DNA from: an uncultured Lachnospiraceae bacterium
GTDB lineage: Bacteria; Bacillota; Clostridia; Lachnospirales; Lachnospiraceae
Reading direction: 5' to 3'
Length of the DNA: 64,000 nucleotides
Assembly: GCA_902786365.1 (NCBI GenBank)
Contig: CADACD010000014.1
Location: 1 to 64,000, forward strand
Under the pieces are notes generated by a model. That model searched no databases, was not told where the DNA came from, and worked only from the letters and a program-made list of their open reading frames with translations. Shown here one piece after another: positions 27,311-36,200 of the stretch. Each line of letters begins with the position of its first letter. Positions within the stretch are counted from its first letter, which is position 1. Position numbers and translations under genes: made by a program.

Positions 27311-28406
27311 TTATCTTCTCGCCTTCTAATATCATTTTAAACTGCTGTGGCAAATCTGCTTTAAAACTTTTATATGACAGATTTTCAAACCTTCCATCCA
27401 TTTCTTCAAACTTCAACTCATACGAATGCAAAAGCTGATTTTTCAACCTATATTTTTTACTGAAATATTCATTGACAGCTTTATTTCCATATTTTTTATC
27501 TCCTATAATAGGGTGCCGGATACTTGACAGATGTGCTCTTATCTGGTGTGTTTTTCCTGTAATTAACAAAACCTTCAAAAGTGTATACTTACCATTTGTC
27601 GCTAATGGGCAGTATTCCGTTTCAATATAGTGATACTCTCCATCACACATATTTTCACTGATTTCTACAAGATTGTTTTTTTCATTTTTTCTTAAATAAC
27701 CTTTGATTTTATCAGTAGATTTGATTTCACCTTTCACAATACACAGATAATATTTATGAAGCTCTCTTTTCTTTAACATGTCTGAAAATTTCTGAAGGGC
27801 AGCAAATGTTTTTCCAAATATCAATATACCACTTGTATTTCTGTCAAGCCTGTTACATACTGCCGGTTTAAAAGTTTTTAACTCTTCTATATGAATCTTA
27901 TTTGTCTCAATCATGTACTGTATCAGAATTTCATTTGCAGATATATCATCCGGCTTTGCTTTTTGTGATAACATTCCTACCGGTTTGTTAAATAAAATGA
28001 CATTCTTATCTTCATAAACAATATTTTTCTCTATTTCTGATATATTAATTAATAATTTCGCAATTCTTGTATCGTTTGCTTTTCTTGAAGGATTGATTTT
28101 TATTGAATTATCACTTTTCCCAAAATGATTTACATTTTTAGTATTAGCTGTTTTGCTTCTGCTTTGTGTTGTATTACTTGTTATATCTGACACAAATTTA
28201 TTGAATGTTTCCTCTGAAAAATAAATCTTGATACTGTCGCCCTCACACAATTTTTCGCTTCCGGTCATTTTTTTATCATTCAATGTAATATTTTTCTTTC
28301 TTATCATTTTATAAATAAACCCGGATTCTGCCTTATCAAGATATTTTTTTAAAAATTTATCTGCCCTCTGGTCAGCCTCGTTTTCTTTAATAATCAATTC
28401 TTTCAT
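27282..28406 (-). CDS. RluA-family pseudouridine synthase with S4 domain
   Basis: The 374-residue protein has an N-terminal S4 RNA-binding domain (ADKFLKKYLDKAESGFIYKMI, ~10-75). A Ser/Asn/Lys-rich linker of about 45 residues follows (~80-125). The catalytic domain has the signature CNRLDRNTSGILIFGKT, where the Asp after Arg-Leu is the nucleophile, and TGKTHQIRAHLSSIRHPIIGD. It isomerises uridines in 23S rRNA, most like RluC/RluD. Exact sites cannot be told. The linker is longer than I expect for the family. Confidence 0.92.
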   Translation of the reverse strand: MKELIIKENEADQRADKFLKKYLDKAESGFIYKMIRKKNITLNDKKMTGSEKLCEGDSIKIYFSEETFNKFVSDITSNTTQSRSKTANTKNVNHFGKSDNSIKINPSRKANDTRIAKLLINISEIEKNIVYEDKNVILFNKPVGMLSQKAKPDDISANEILIQYMIETNKIHIEELKTFKPAVCNRLDRNTSGILIFGKTFAALQKFSDMLKKRELHKYYLCIVKGEIKSTDKIKGYLRKNEKNNLVEISENMCDGEYHYIETEYCPLATNGKYTLLKVLLITGKTHQIRAHLSSIRHPIIGDKKYGNKAVNEYFSKKYRLKNQLLHSYELKFEEMDGRFENLSYKSFKADLPQQFKMILEGEKINGNLEQQRS

Positions 28407-28446
28407 AACTTTGCTTCACTCTTTACTCTCAATTTACTCAATCAAA

Positions 28447-29046
28447 TCATATTGAAAATGTTATCATTATATGTCGTATTTTCTCATCATAGTTTCCTTT
28501 TTCATTTTTATCAAGTACGCCAATAGCTTTTCGATACTCTTTAAAATTACTTATCATCCTGACTGTTGTCACTCTGCATTCTTTTTCCAGAAAAGATCTC
28601 ACATATTTTTCAACAACATCCTTTTTATATTTCTTATCGGGAACATACATAAAAATAGAGTTATCTCTCACTGCTGCTATCTTTACATTGATAATTTTTT
28701 CTGTTGAGGAAACCAACAGGTCATATGCGAACAAAATATTCTCATATCCTTTTATTTCATTATAAAGTTGTTCCTCTAACATCTCATATGGTGCCATCAC
28801 AATATAGCCAACAAGAAACTTTGACATAGGAATCGCCGATACGGCTGCAAAAACTGTAAAGATATTTTTTGTATTGTGATATTTTATATATCCTGTATAG
28901 AAAATACATGCTACCATAATCAATAAGACAAATGCAAGAAAAAGCTGAATGAGCTTTCCTTTTTTCAAATATCCATAATCACCTTTTTCCAGTTTTTTAT
29001 TTACTGTGCTGACATTATTTTGATTACTTAAGTTTTTCCTGTCCAT
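28447..29046 (-). CDS. Uncharacterised protein with two membrane helices
   Basis: I do not recognise the family. The 199-residue protein has a polar N-terminus (~1-30), two close hydrophobic helices at ~32-53 and ~60-80, and a soluble cytoplasmic part of about 115 residues (YENILFAYDLLVSSTEKII, then VEKYVRSFLEKECRV). The ribosome-binding site is weak (GATGG). It lies between a SDR gene and a pseudouridine synthase gene on the same strand, with gaps near 40 bases, so it belongs to the same transcription unit. The soluble domain may bind a partner; no catalytic motif is seen. Confidence 0.8.
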   Translation of the reverse strand: MDRKNLSNQNNVSTVNKKLEKGDYGYLKKGKLIQLFLAFVLLIMVACIFYTGYIKYHNTKNIFTVFAAVSAIPMSKFLVGYIVMAPYEMLEEQLYNEIKGYENILFAYDLLVSSTEKIINVKIAAVRDNSIFMYVPDKKYKKDVVEKYVRSFLEKECRVTTVRMISNFKEYRKAIGVLDKNEKGNYDEKIRHIMITFSI

Positions 29047-29088
29047 ATTTATGCTACCATCACTTTTGAAATTTTTACTGTCTGTTCT

Positions 29089-29871
29089 TTATTTTTCATA
29101 CATTTTTCTGCAAATTTTTGCATAGACATCCAATATTACTTTATGAGGAACTGTCTTTGCAAAAATTCTTAACATCTTCATCGGTATTCCATATACTGAA
29201 ATTTCCTTTTTATTAATTGCATCATTTAATGCCAAAGTAACAACTTCATCCGCCTCAGCCATCGCAAGATCTTTAAACCATGCCCTCTCTCTTCCGTCCT
29301 CGGCAATCGCAAAAAATTCTGTATTTACCGGTCCCGGACACACTGCCGTGACATATACTTCTTTATCTTTTAACTCACGTCTCAATGCACGAGAAAAACT
29401 TAATACATAAGATTTTGTAGCTGCATAAATTGCAAAATATGGCTGTGGCATAAAAGCTGCTGACGAAGCAAGATTAATAATTCTGCTGTTCTTTGCCATA
29501 TACGGAATAGCTGCCAGTGTCACGGCAGTAAGCCCCCTGCAGTTTGTATCTATCATTCCAAGTTCTGCATAACATGCTGCCGTTCCAATCTTGCCACACA
29601 AACCATATCCTGCACAATTGACCAGCATTTTAATCTTTACATTTTCCTGTTTTAACATCTTTGCAAATTTATCGATAAAATATTCCTCTGAAACATCTTC
29701 ACATATGATATAACAAGGTATATCTATCTCTGCCTGTACTTCTTCTAATCTGTCTATCCTTCTGGCAATCAGCCATATCTCATCTATTGATTTAAAACTC
29801 TTTGAAATCTTTATTGCAAACTCTCTTCCCATCCCGGAAGAAGCACCCGTTATGATAGCTATTTTTTTCAA
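29089..29871 (-). CDS. Short-chain dehydrogenase/reductase
   Basis: The 260-residue protein has the classical SDR layout: the NAD(P)-binding TGASSGMGREF near the N-terminus, NCAGYG at ~87, the catalytic Ser in IINLASSAAFMPQP, the YxxxK motif in YAATKSYVLSFSRAL, and CPGPVNTEF after it. Arg-Arg near residue 37 suggests a preference for NADPH. The substrate is unknown. The start is a TTG after TGGA with seven bases between. It follows the RsuA-type gene by 40 bases. Confidence 0.92.
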   Translation of the reverse strand: MKKIAIITGASSGMGREFAIKISKSFKSIDEIWLIARRIDRLEEVQAEIDIPCYIICEDVSEEYFIDKFAKMLKQENVKIKMLVNCAGYGLCGKIGTAACYAELGMIDTNCRGLTAVTLAAIPYMAKNSRIINLASSAAFMPQPYFAIYAATKSYVLSFSRALRRELKDKEVYVTAVCPGPVNTEFFAIAEDGRERAWFKDLAMAEADEVVTLALNDAINKKEISVYGIPMKMLRIFAKTVPHKVILDVYAKICRKMYEK

Positions 29872-29911
29872 TGATTATTCCATCCTCTCTGAGTCAATTA
29901 TTTCATTAAAT

Positions 29912-30652
29912 TTATTGATGAATTGAACCTGTTTCTTCTGTCATCCGTTTCAATTCCTCATCCGTCATACGCCTGTATTCACCTGTCTTTAATGAATCAT
30001 CAAGCATAAGCCCTCCCATGGCAAGTCTTTTCAGGTAGATGACATGCTTGCCACATGCTGCGAACATTCTCTTAATCTGATGATATTTTCCCTCATATAT
30101 TTTCACTTCAATCTCAGATGTGTTACCATCAGTCTTAAGGATAACTAAGCTTGCCGGCTTTGTAACAGTTCCATCTAAAAGAGTTATTCCTTTGGAAAAT
30201 TTCATCACATCTTCCTCTGTCACCACTCCGTCTATCTTTGCAAAATAAGTTTTACTGATGTGTTTTGCCGGTGATAAAATTCTGTGAGCCATTTCGCCAT
30301 CATTCGTAATCACCATCAGTCCTTCTGTATCTTTGTCCAGTCTTCCAACCGGAAATAAATCTCCTCTTAAATTGTCTTTTATCAAATCTACAACTGTCAT
30401 ATCTTTCTCATCTTTTGTAGCTGATATAACACCCTGAGGTTTATTCATCATGAAATATTCAAATCTTGCAAATTCAATTTTCCTGTTATCAACAAAAACT
30501 TTGTCTACTTCCGGGTTAACCTTTAAATCTGTGTTTTTTACAACACTTTCATTGACTTTTATTCTACCCTTTTTAGCATATTCTTTTATCTCTCTTCTTG
30601 AACCAATCTGCATTTCACACAGAAGTTTGTCAATTCTTATCATTTCACTCAT
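29912..30652 (-). CDS. RsuA/RluB-family pseudouridine synthase
   Basis: The 246-residue protein has an S4 domain (RIDKLLCEMQIGSRREIKEYAKKGRIKVN), the catalytic motif GRLDKDTEGLMVITNDG with the Asp nucleophile, and the late KIYEGKYHQIKRMFAACGKHV typical of the RsuA branch. It modifies a single rRNA site, either 16S (RsuA) or 23S (RluB). The sequence alone does not decide which. It overlaps the end of the upstream (p)ppGpp synthetase gene by eight bases, so translation is probably coupled. Confidence 0.92.
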   Translation of the reverse strand: MSEMIRIDKLLCEMQIGSRREIKEYAKKGRIKVNESVVKNTDLKVNPEVDKVFVDNRKIEFARFEYFMMNKPQGVISATKDEKDMTVVDLIKDNLRGDLFPVGRLDKDTEGLMVITNDGEMAHRILSPAKHISKTYFAKIDGVVTEEDVMKFSKGITLLDGTVTKPASLVILKTDGNTSEIEVKIYEGKYHQIKRMFAACGKHVIYLKRLAMGGLMLDDSLKTGEYRRMTDEELKRMTEETGSIHQ

Positions 30653-31457
30653 CGTTTTCTATCCCCTGTGCTCTGTATCCTTCTGCAATAATATCAAGCT
30701 CTTTACTGAACTTCTCAAGAACATCAACATCATTCAGTTTATATATCTTATAAAATTCATCCTGAATTTTGATTATCTCACGTTTATTTGCCACACTGTA
30801 CAGATTCTGTATGGTATTTAAAATTTCTGCCACAATCTGTGCCTTTACTTGAAAAATATTCTGTGAGTCCATAATCTCATTTCTGACAGTAGACATCTCT
30901 TTATCAAGAGCAACCACTGCTGCCGCTGCTCCTGTCAACCTCTCTCTGATGTAAGATGGCATATTCTGCCTGTATTTATACTGCAAGGAATGTTCAATCG
31001 TTGCCCAGAAATTCATCGCAAGTGTACGTATCTGTATCTCTACTTTAATCTTCTTTGTACCTTTCAAAGTGATAATATCATAATACACTATCAGATGATA
31101 ACTCTGATAGCCGCTTTCCTTTGAATTGCTTACATAATCCTTTTCTTCCTTGACTGTCATATCACTTCTGTTTTTGATGATATTCACAACTGTATAGATA
31201 TCTTCTACAAACTGACAGATGATTCTTATACCTGCAATATCATCTATCTTATTCTCGATATCCTCAAATTTAATCTTTTTCTTCTGCATCTTTTCCAAAA
31301 TACTGGAAATCTTTTTTACACGCCCATTTACCTCTTCAATAGGAGAATATTTACCCGAAGCCCTGTGTTCTTTCATCAGATACCGAAACTTTACCATAAG
31401 CTCATCCACTACAAGCTGGTATGGTTCTAACAATTCTCTCCATAATTGTATCTCCAT
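30645..31457 (-). CDS. Small (p)ppGpp synthetase, RelQ/YjbM type
   Basis: The 270-residue protein contains only the synthetase domain of RelA/SpoT: IDDIAGIRIICQFVEDIYTV, the active-site region SNSKESGYQSYHLIVYYD and VEIQIRTLAMNFWATIEHSLQYKY. It has no HD hydrolase, TGS or ACT domain. Small alarmone synthetases make ppGpp, pppGpp or pGpp in response to envelope or other stress and are themselves activated by pppGpp. The start has GGAGGG five bases before the ATG. It leads the unit with the RsuA-type synthase and SDR. Confidence 0.93.
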   Translation of the reverse strand: MEIQLWRELLEPYQLVVDELMVKFRYLMKEHRASGKYSPIEEVNGRVKKISSILEKMQKKKIKFEDIENKIDDIAGIRIICQFVEDIYTVVNIIKNRSDMTVKEEKDYVSNSKESGYQSYHLIVYYDIITLKGTKKIKVEIQIRTLAMNFWATIEHSLQYKYRQNMPSYIRERLTGAAAAVVALDKEMSTVRNEIMDSQNIFQVKAQIVAEILNTIQNLYSVANKREIIKIQDEFYKIYKLNDVDVLEKFSKELDIIAEGYRAQGIENDE

Positions 31458-31573
31458 CTTAACCCTCCATGCTGCTATCCCAAAATATTACTTTCAAATA
31501 TAACTATCAAAACTATTTATAACTGTTGCTATTTTTTCCTATAAAACCCAATAAAATTTTATCACAAACATCT

Positions 31574-32233
31574 CTAAAACTCTAGTATATTTTGTATTTG
31601 TTTCTCAGTGCTCTCAATCGAATCACTGTTATCAATAACAATGTCTGCCAATCCTTCAAATTGTTCCTTATCAAGCTGATTTTTCATGACACTTTCAATC
31701 TGCTCATCAGTCATATTCCTGCTTTCTTTCAGCCTTTGCTTTCTTATCTCACTTTTTGTATCAATATACCAGACTTTATCACATATTGTATTGCAGCCTG
31801 ATTCAAATAAAAGTGCCGCTTCTATGACAAATCTGTTATTCTTACATGCAAATTCCATCTGCAAATCTTTTTTATCCTTCGAATCTTTTTTACTATTCAA
31901 TTCTTTTTCTATAATCGAATTGTTTTCTATCTTTTCAATCCTATTCTGAATCTCATGAATGACCTCAGGATGAACAAATTCATTTAACTTTTCAAGCTGT
32001 TTTTTATCATTAAATACCTTCTGACCCAGTTTTTTTCTGTCAATTTCATTATTTTCATCTAAAATATCATTGCCAAAATAATCAACTATTTTTAAATAAG
32101 ATACATTTCCTTTCATCATTAGTTCATGTGCTATCTTATCAGCTTCAAAAATAGTAAAATTATATTTTTCCTTTAAAATGCGAAGTATTGTTGATTTTCC
32201 AGTTCCAATACCACCTGTTATTCCTATTACCAT
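31574..32233 (-). CDS. coaE: Dephospho-CoA kinase
   Basis: The 219-residue enzyme phosphorylates dephospho-CoA at the 3' hydroxyl, the last step of coenzyme A synthesis. It has the P-loop GITGGIGTGKST, the CoA-binding EADKIAHELM region, the core VIEAALLFESGCNTICDKVWYID and RLKESRNMTDEQI. Between the helix ending RIEKIE and the VIEAALLF strand it carries a Lys/Asp/Ser-rich insertion (~113-140, with SKKDSKDKKD) that I do not expect in the family. It lies about 100 bases after polA on the same strand; polA-coaE is a conserved pair. Confidence 0.95.
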   Translation of the reverse strand: MVIGITGGIGTGKSTILRILKEKYNFTIFEADKIAHELMMKGNVSYLKIVDYFGNDILDENNEIDRKKLGQKVFNDKKQLEKLNEFVHPEVIHEIQNRIEKIENNSIIEKELNSKKDSKDKKDLQMEFACKNNRFVIEAALLFESGCNTICDKVWYIDTKSEIRKQRLKESRNMTDEQIESVMKNQLDKEQFEGLADIVIDNSDSIESTEKQIQNILEF

Positions 32234-32331
32234 ATTTAACCTCGATATTCATTTTAGTCAATTGAATTGTTCAATGACGATATAAATAATTGTTACAATT
32301 AAAATTTTTATTTAACCGTTTTGTTGACTTC

Positions 32332-35001
32332 TTAATGTGCCGACAGCCAGTCATCACCTACACCAAGTCCGACTTCCAGCTCAATCTTTAAATCCATAAC
32401 ATTCTTCATCTTGTCAATCAGAATGTTTGTTACCTCTTCTATCTCATCTTCCTTTGCCTCAATTAAAAGTTCATCATGTACCTGAAGCACAATTCTTGAA
32501 GATAAATTTCTGTTTCTAAGCTCATTATCCACATGAATCATGGCAAGTTTAATAATATCCGCAGCAGTACCCTGAATTGGTGAATTCATTGCAATTCTCT
32601 CTCCAAAGGAACGCTGCATAAAATTACTTGAACCAAGTTCCGGAACCGGTCTTCTTCTGTTCAATAATGTCGTCACATATCCATTTTCTTTTGCTGCACT
32701 CACTGTATCATCCAAGTATTTTTTAATTCCCGGATAGGTTTTAAAATACTGTTCAATATATTCAGATGCTTCTTTTCTCGAAATACTCAAATCCTGACTC
32801 AGTCCAAAAGAACTGATACCATAGACAATTCCGAAATTAACTGCCTTGGCATTTCTTCTCTGCTCCTCACTCACCTCATCAAGTGGTGTTCCAAATACTT
32901 TTGCCGCTGTGATTTTATGAATATCCTGTGCTGATTTATATGCCTCTATCAGATTTTCGTCTCCTGACATATGTGCAAGCAGTCTTAATTCAATCTGAGA
33001 GTAGTCTGCATCTATCAATTTGTATCCCTGTTTTGGCACAAATACCTTTCTGAATAATTTTCCGATTTCCATTCTGATAGGAATATTTTGAAGGTTCGGC
33101 TCTGTACTGCTAATTCTTCCTGTTGCAGTAATGGTCTGGTTAAAGGTTCCATGAATCCTGCCATCTTCACATATAAAATTGACAAGACCATCTGCATAGG
33201 TTGACTTTAACTTTGTCAACTGTCTGTACTCTAAAATTTTATAAATGTATGGGTTGTCAGGAGCGAGCTTTTCAAGCACCTCGGCAGATGTGGAATAACC
33301 TGTTTTTGTCTTTTTCCCTCCCTTAATCCCTTTTTTGACAAACAAGATTTCGCCAAGCTGTTTCGGTGAATTGATATTAAATTCTTCTCCTACCTCCTGA
33401 TAAATTTCCTGTTCAAGAACGGATATCTTATCACCAAGAGTCTTTCCATATTCTGTCAATTCTTCTCTCTCCACAAGGATGCCTTCTTTTTCCATTCTGT
33501 CAAGAGAATAAATGAGTGGCATTTCTATCGTTTCAAACAGTTCCATCTGTTTTGTCTGAATTAGTTTTTCGCATAATTTTTCTTTACTGATAAGTGGTAT
33601 GATACTGCTAAGTGATGCATATTTGACAAAGTTATCTGTATGATTTTCAATAGCATCCGCATCGGATTCTTTACCTGTCAGTTCAAGCTTTGTCTCAACT
33701 GTCATGTCAAGATAATCTCTTGCTATATCATCATAATGATAAGTATCTTTTAATGGATTTAAAAGATAGGCAGCAATCTCACAGTCAAATACATGATTTA
33801 GTTCTAAATCCCTTTTTCCTATATACTTAAGAATCCTTTTTAATCCTGTCAGGTAAACATTTGTATCTGCTGTGAGAATGCCAAAAATCTTGTCCGAAAG
33901 ATACTCATCTGTTACAAACCACTGTTTCTTAATCACATAAATTTCATCTGTTGAAAATGCAACACAAACAGCTGCCATCTCATAAGATAAACTGTCAGCC
34001 TCTCCAAATACGTCCAACCCAATGTTTTTTGTCTTTAATACTTTTTCAAATACTTTCTCTGCCTCATCAAAATCTTCAACCAGCTTTCCGGCAATTTCAA
34101 ATTCCTGACTATTCTTTCCGTCTCCTGACATATTGTCCATGAATTTTTTTATCATACTCTTAAATTCAAGTTTCTTAATCAGTTCAAACGCTTCTTCCGT
34201 ATAAATATTCGAAAGATCTGTTTCATCTATTTGAAGTTCTATTGGTGAATTGATATTGATTGTTGCCAGTTTTTTGCTTAAAAATGCCAACTCTTTATTA
34301 TTTTCAAGAGATTCTTTTAGCTTCTTTTTTGTAATCTCATCAATATGTTCATAAACATTCTCAACGCTCTGATATTGTACAATAAGAGAAGTGGCTGTCT
34401 TTTCGCCGACTGACGGAACTCCCGGAATATTATCTGCAGTATCACCCATCAATGCCTTTACATCAATAAATTCTGTTGGCGATACCTGGTATTTTTCTTT
34501 CACATCTGCTTCGTAATAATTCTCAATCTCTGTCGAACCCTTCTTCGTCTTTGGTATTCGTACAAGGATTTTATCTGTTGCAAGCTGTAATAAATCCCTG
34601 TCACCTGTAATCACGCTGACTTTCATACCGGTATTCTCCGCACGCTTTGATACTGTTCCGAGTATATCATCTGCCTCATATCCGGGAAGCTCCATGATTT
34701 TGATTCCCATGGAGGTAAGAACCTCCTTCATCAGTGGAACCTGCTCCCTAAGTTCCTCCGGCATTGCTTTTCTTGTCCCTTTATATTCTGTATACATTTC
34801 ATGACGGAATGTAGGCTGTTTGACATCAAATGCCACTGCAAGATTTGTCGGCTTCTCTTCATCAAGTATTTTAAACATGATATTCAAAAAACCATATACT
34901 GCATTTGTATGCATCCCTGCTGAATTTGTCAAATCCGGCACTCCATAAAATGCCCTGTTTAATATGCTGTGTCCGTCTATTAATACTAATTTTTTATCCA
35001 T
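32332..35001 (-). CDS. polA: DNA polymerase I with degenerate 3'-5' exonuclease domain
   Basis: The 889-residue protein has the 5'-3' exonuclease domain (~1-290, with VITGDRDLLQLATDK and DNIPGVPSVGEKTA), a middle exonuclease-like domain (~310-490) and the polymerase domain (~490-889, with DADYSQIELRLLAHMSGD, RRNAKAVNFGIVYGISSFGLS and LQVHDELLIEA). The middle domain lacks the proofreading carboxylates. The Exo I D-x-E is replaced by D-V-F in LDVFGEADSL. No Asp follows LKY in Exo II. Exo III reads YASLSSIIP where Y-x3-D is expected. It probably does not proofread, like Bacillus-type Pol I. It fills gaps and removes RNA primers in lagging-strand synthesis and repair. Confidence 0.96.
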   Translation of the reverse strand: MDKKLVLIDGHSILNRAFYGVPDLTNSAGMHTNAVYGFLNIMFKILDEEKPTNLAVAFDVKQPTFRHEMYTEYKGTRKAMPEELREQVPLMKEVLTSMGIKIMELPGYEADDILGTVSKRAENTGMKVSVITGDRDLLQLATDKILVRIPKTKKGSTEIENYYEADVKEKYQVSPTEFIDVKALMGDTADNIPGVPSVGEKTATSLIVQYQSVENVYEHIDEITKKKLKESLENNKELAFLSKKLATININSPIELQIDETDLSNIYTEEAFELIKKLEFKSMIKKFMDNMSGDGKNSQEFEIAGKLVEDFDEAEKVFEKVLKTKNIGLDVFGEADSLSYEMAAVCVAFSTDEIYVIKKQWFVTDEYLSDKIFGILTADTNVYLTGLKRILKYIGKRDLELNHVFDCEIAAYLLNPLKDTYHYDDIARDYLDMTVETKLELTGKESDADAIENHTDNFVKYASLSSIIPLISKEKLCEKLIQTKQMELFETIEMPLIYSLDRMEKEGILVEREELTEYGKTLGDKISVLEQEIYQEVGEEFNINSPKQLGEILFVKKGIKGGKKTKTGYSTSAEVLEKLAPDNPYIYKILEYRQLTKLKSTYADGLVNFICEDGRIHGTFNQTITATGRISSTEPNLQNIPIRMEIGKLFRKVFVPKQGYKLIDADYSQIELRLLAHMSGDENLIEAYKSAQDIHKITAAKVFGTPLDEVSEEQRRNAKAVNFGIVYGISSFGLSQDLSISRKEASEYIEQYFKTYPGIKKYLDDTVSAAKENGYVTTLLNRRRPVPELGSSNFMQRSFGERIAMNSPIQGTAADIIKLAMIHVDNELRNRNLSSRIVLQVHDELLIEAKEDEIEEVTNILIDKMKNVMDLKIELEVGLGVGDDWLSAH

Positions 35002-35108
35002 GTTATCATTATTATCCTTTCATTTTGCCGCAAGATTCAATTCATTTCAGATTATTGATTATATTTCTCACTTAAAATCATTTTAAAATTTGTGAATGAT
35101 AATTTAAT

Positions 35109-35438
35109 TTACAAATACAACATCTGTATGACATTGATAATAATACAGATTTCAGCAATTACAATTGTAACTGTATGATAAACCTTTCTCTTAAACCGCA
35201 TGTCTGCAAGGCGTTCATATTTTAAAAGCTGGTTTTTCAGTTCCTCTTTCAAATCAAACGATTTCGTAGATTCATCTTCCATACGTTCAAGACCAACCCT
35301 TATCATATAATGAATTTCAAGTTCATCCATACATTCACTGCATTCTCTGGCATGTCTGACAAAAGAATCATAATATTCTTCTTCCAGAGTGTCTTCGGTA
35401 AAGCTCTGGATTAACTGATTAAAATCACTGCACTTCAA
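35109..35438 (-). CDS. Putative zinc-finger (ZAS-type) anti-sigma-like membrane protein
   Basis: The ~109-residue protein has H-A-R-E-C-S-E-C, the H-x3-C-x2-C motif of zinc-containing anti-sigma factors (zf-HC2), at about residues 29-36. An amphipathic linker follows, then a single C-terminal membrane helix (YHTVTIVIAEICIIINVIQ). The preferred start is a TTG at 35438 with GGGAG eight bases before it. An in-frame ATG at 35453 overlaps that site. Known ZAS proteins hold an ECF sigma factor at the membrane. No sigma gene lies next to it, so its partner is unknown or it belongs to another zf-HC2 use. Alternatively the Cys pair may be structural only. Confidence 0.65.
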   Translation of the reverse strand: MKCSDFNQLIQSFTEDTLEEEYYDSFVRHARECSECMDELEIHYMIRVGLERMEDESTKSFDLKEELKNQLLKYERLADMRFKRKVYHTVTIVIAEICIIINVIQMLYL

Positions 35439-35652
35439 AAAATCATCTCCCATTTTGTTACAATTTTAATTCCATTGATACCAAAAGTTTCTTCTGCTAT
35501 CAATTCCATACATAACATAGATTATAAACTATTTTGATAAATAATAGAATAGTTTTTTATGATTGCTGATGAAAAAACTAATGTGCTTATTTATCCCACT
35601 GACCTATGAATAGTACAATCCCTGCAAATTGTAATCGATTTTATGAAACAAA

Positions 35653-35698
35653 AAAATACATAGCTAATTCATGCGTGAAATTGTCTGCTATGTATTTT
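35653..35698 (-). terminator. Hairpin with T-run, second terminator after tRNA-Leu
   Basis: A 12-bp perfect inverted repeat (AAAATACATAGC and its complement) with a 22-base loop is followed on the minus strand by seven T. It lies 130 bases beyond the tRNA. No gene is seen in 35454-35826 apart from these hairpins. Confidence 0.5.
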
Positions 35699-35777
35699 AT
35701 ATTGTGTGCATTTATTATCAAATATCTGTCAAAATTTGAAATTCAGCTTGATATCAATATTTGACTATAAACACAAA

Positions 35778-35798
35778 AAGCTCGGATTTCCCGAACTT
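35778..35798 (-). terminator. Terminator of tRNA-Leu
   Basis: AAGTTCGG and CCGAGCTT pair (one G-U) around a five-base loop and are followed by a T-run on the minus strand, about 30 bases past the tRNA 3' end. Confidence 0.75.
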
Positions 35799-35826
35799 CT
35801 ATTCATCACATATTATATTTTATCAA

Positions 35827-35909
35827 TGCAGGTGGCGGGACTTGAACCCGCACGATGTTGCCACCGGCAGATTTTGAGTCTGCTGCGTCTGCCATTCCGC
35901 CACACCTGC
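35827..35909 (-). tRNA. tRNA-Leu, anticodon CAA
   Basis: The minus strand folds into a class II tRNA of 83 bases. The acceptor stem GCAGGTG pairs with CACCTGC. The anticodon stem GCAGA/TCTGC encloses the loop CTCAAAA with anticodon CAA, and a long variable arm (GGTGGCAACATC region) and a GGTTCAAGTCC T arm follow. It reads UUG leucine codons. CCA is not encoded. Confidence 0.97.
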
Positions 35910-35930
35910 GTTACAACTCAATGCTTAAAT

Positions 35931-35959
35931 ATTTTAACACTTTGTGATGGATTTGTCAA
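35931..35959 (-). promoter_or_regulatory. Promoter of tRNA-Leu
   Basis: On the minus strand TTGACA (35954-35959) and TAAAAT (35931-35936) are 17 bp apart, with initiation about 15-20 bases before the tRNA 5' end. Confidence 0.75.
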
Positions 35960-36118
35960 TCAAAATATATTTTTTTTTCAAACTTTTATATTATATTTTT
36001 TACTTTCATCACGATTCCCCTTTTCTCTTTCTATTTCACATTGCTATTAATTAAATACCCTTACCCATGTCAGATAGGGTTGATCCGCATAATCTATCAT
36101 CTCCATATAAAAAATCAA

Positions 36119-36147
36119 TTGTTTTTTACACTTCACTAATATATAAT
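36119..36147 (+). promoter_or_regulatory. Promoter of the Spo0A-like regulator gene
   Basis: TTGTTT (36119-36124) and a perfect TATAAT (36142-36147) are 17 bp apart. Initiation near 36154 gives a leader of about 45 bases before the ATG at 36201. Confidence 0.5.
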
Positions 36148-36200
36148 AAATCAAACAGGCACACATAAACAAAAGTATTTTTTATACAAGGAGATTCCTA

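Noticed and set aside
35648..35800. CRISPR or IS ends suggested by neighbouring inverted repeats
   Set aside because: The repeats are unrelated to each other, occur once each and fit terminators. No array, transposase or target duplication is present anywhere in the window.
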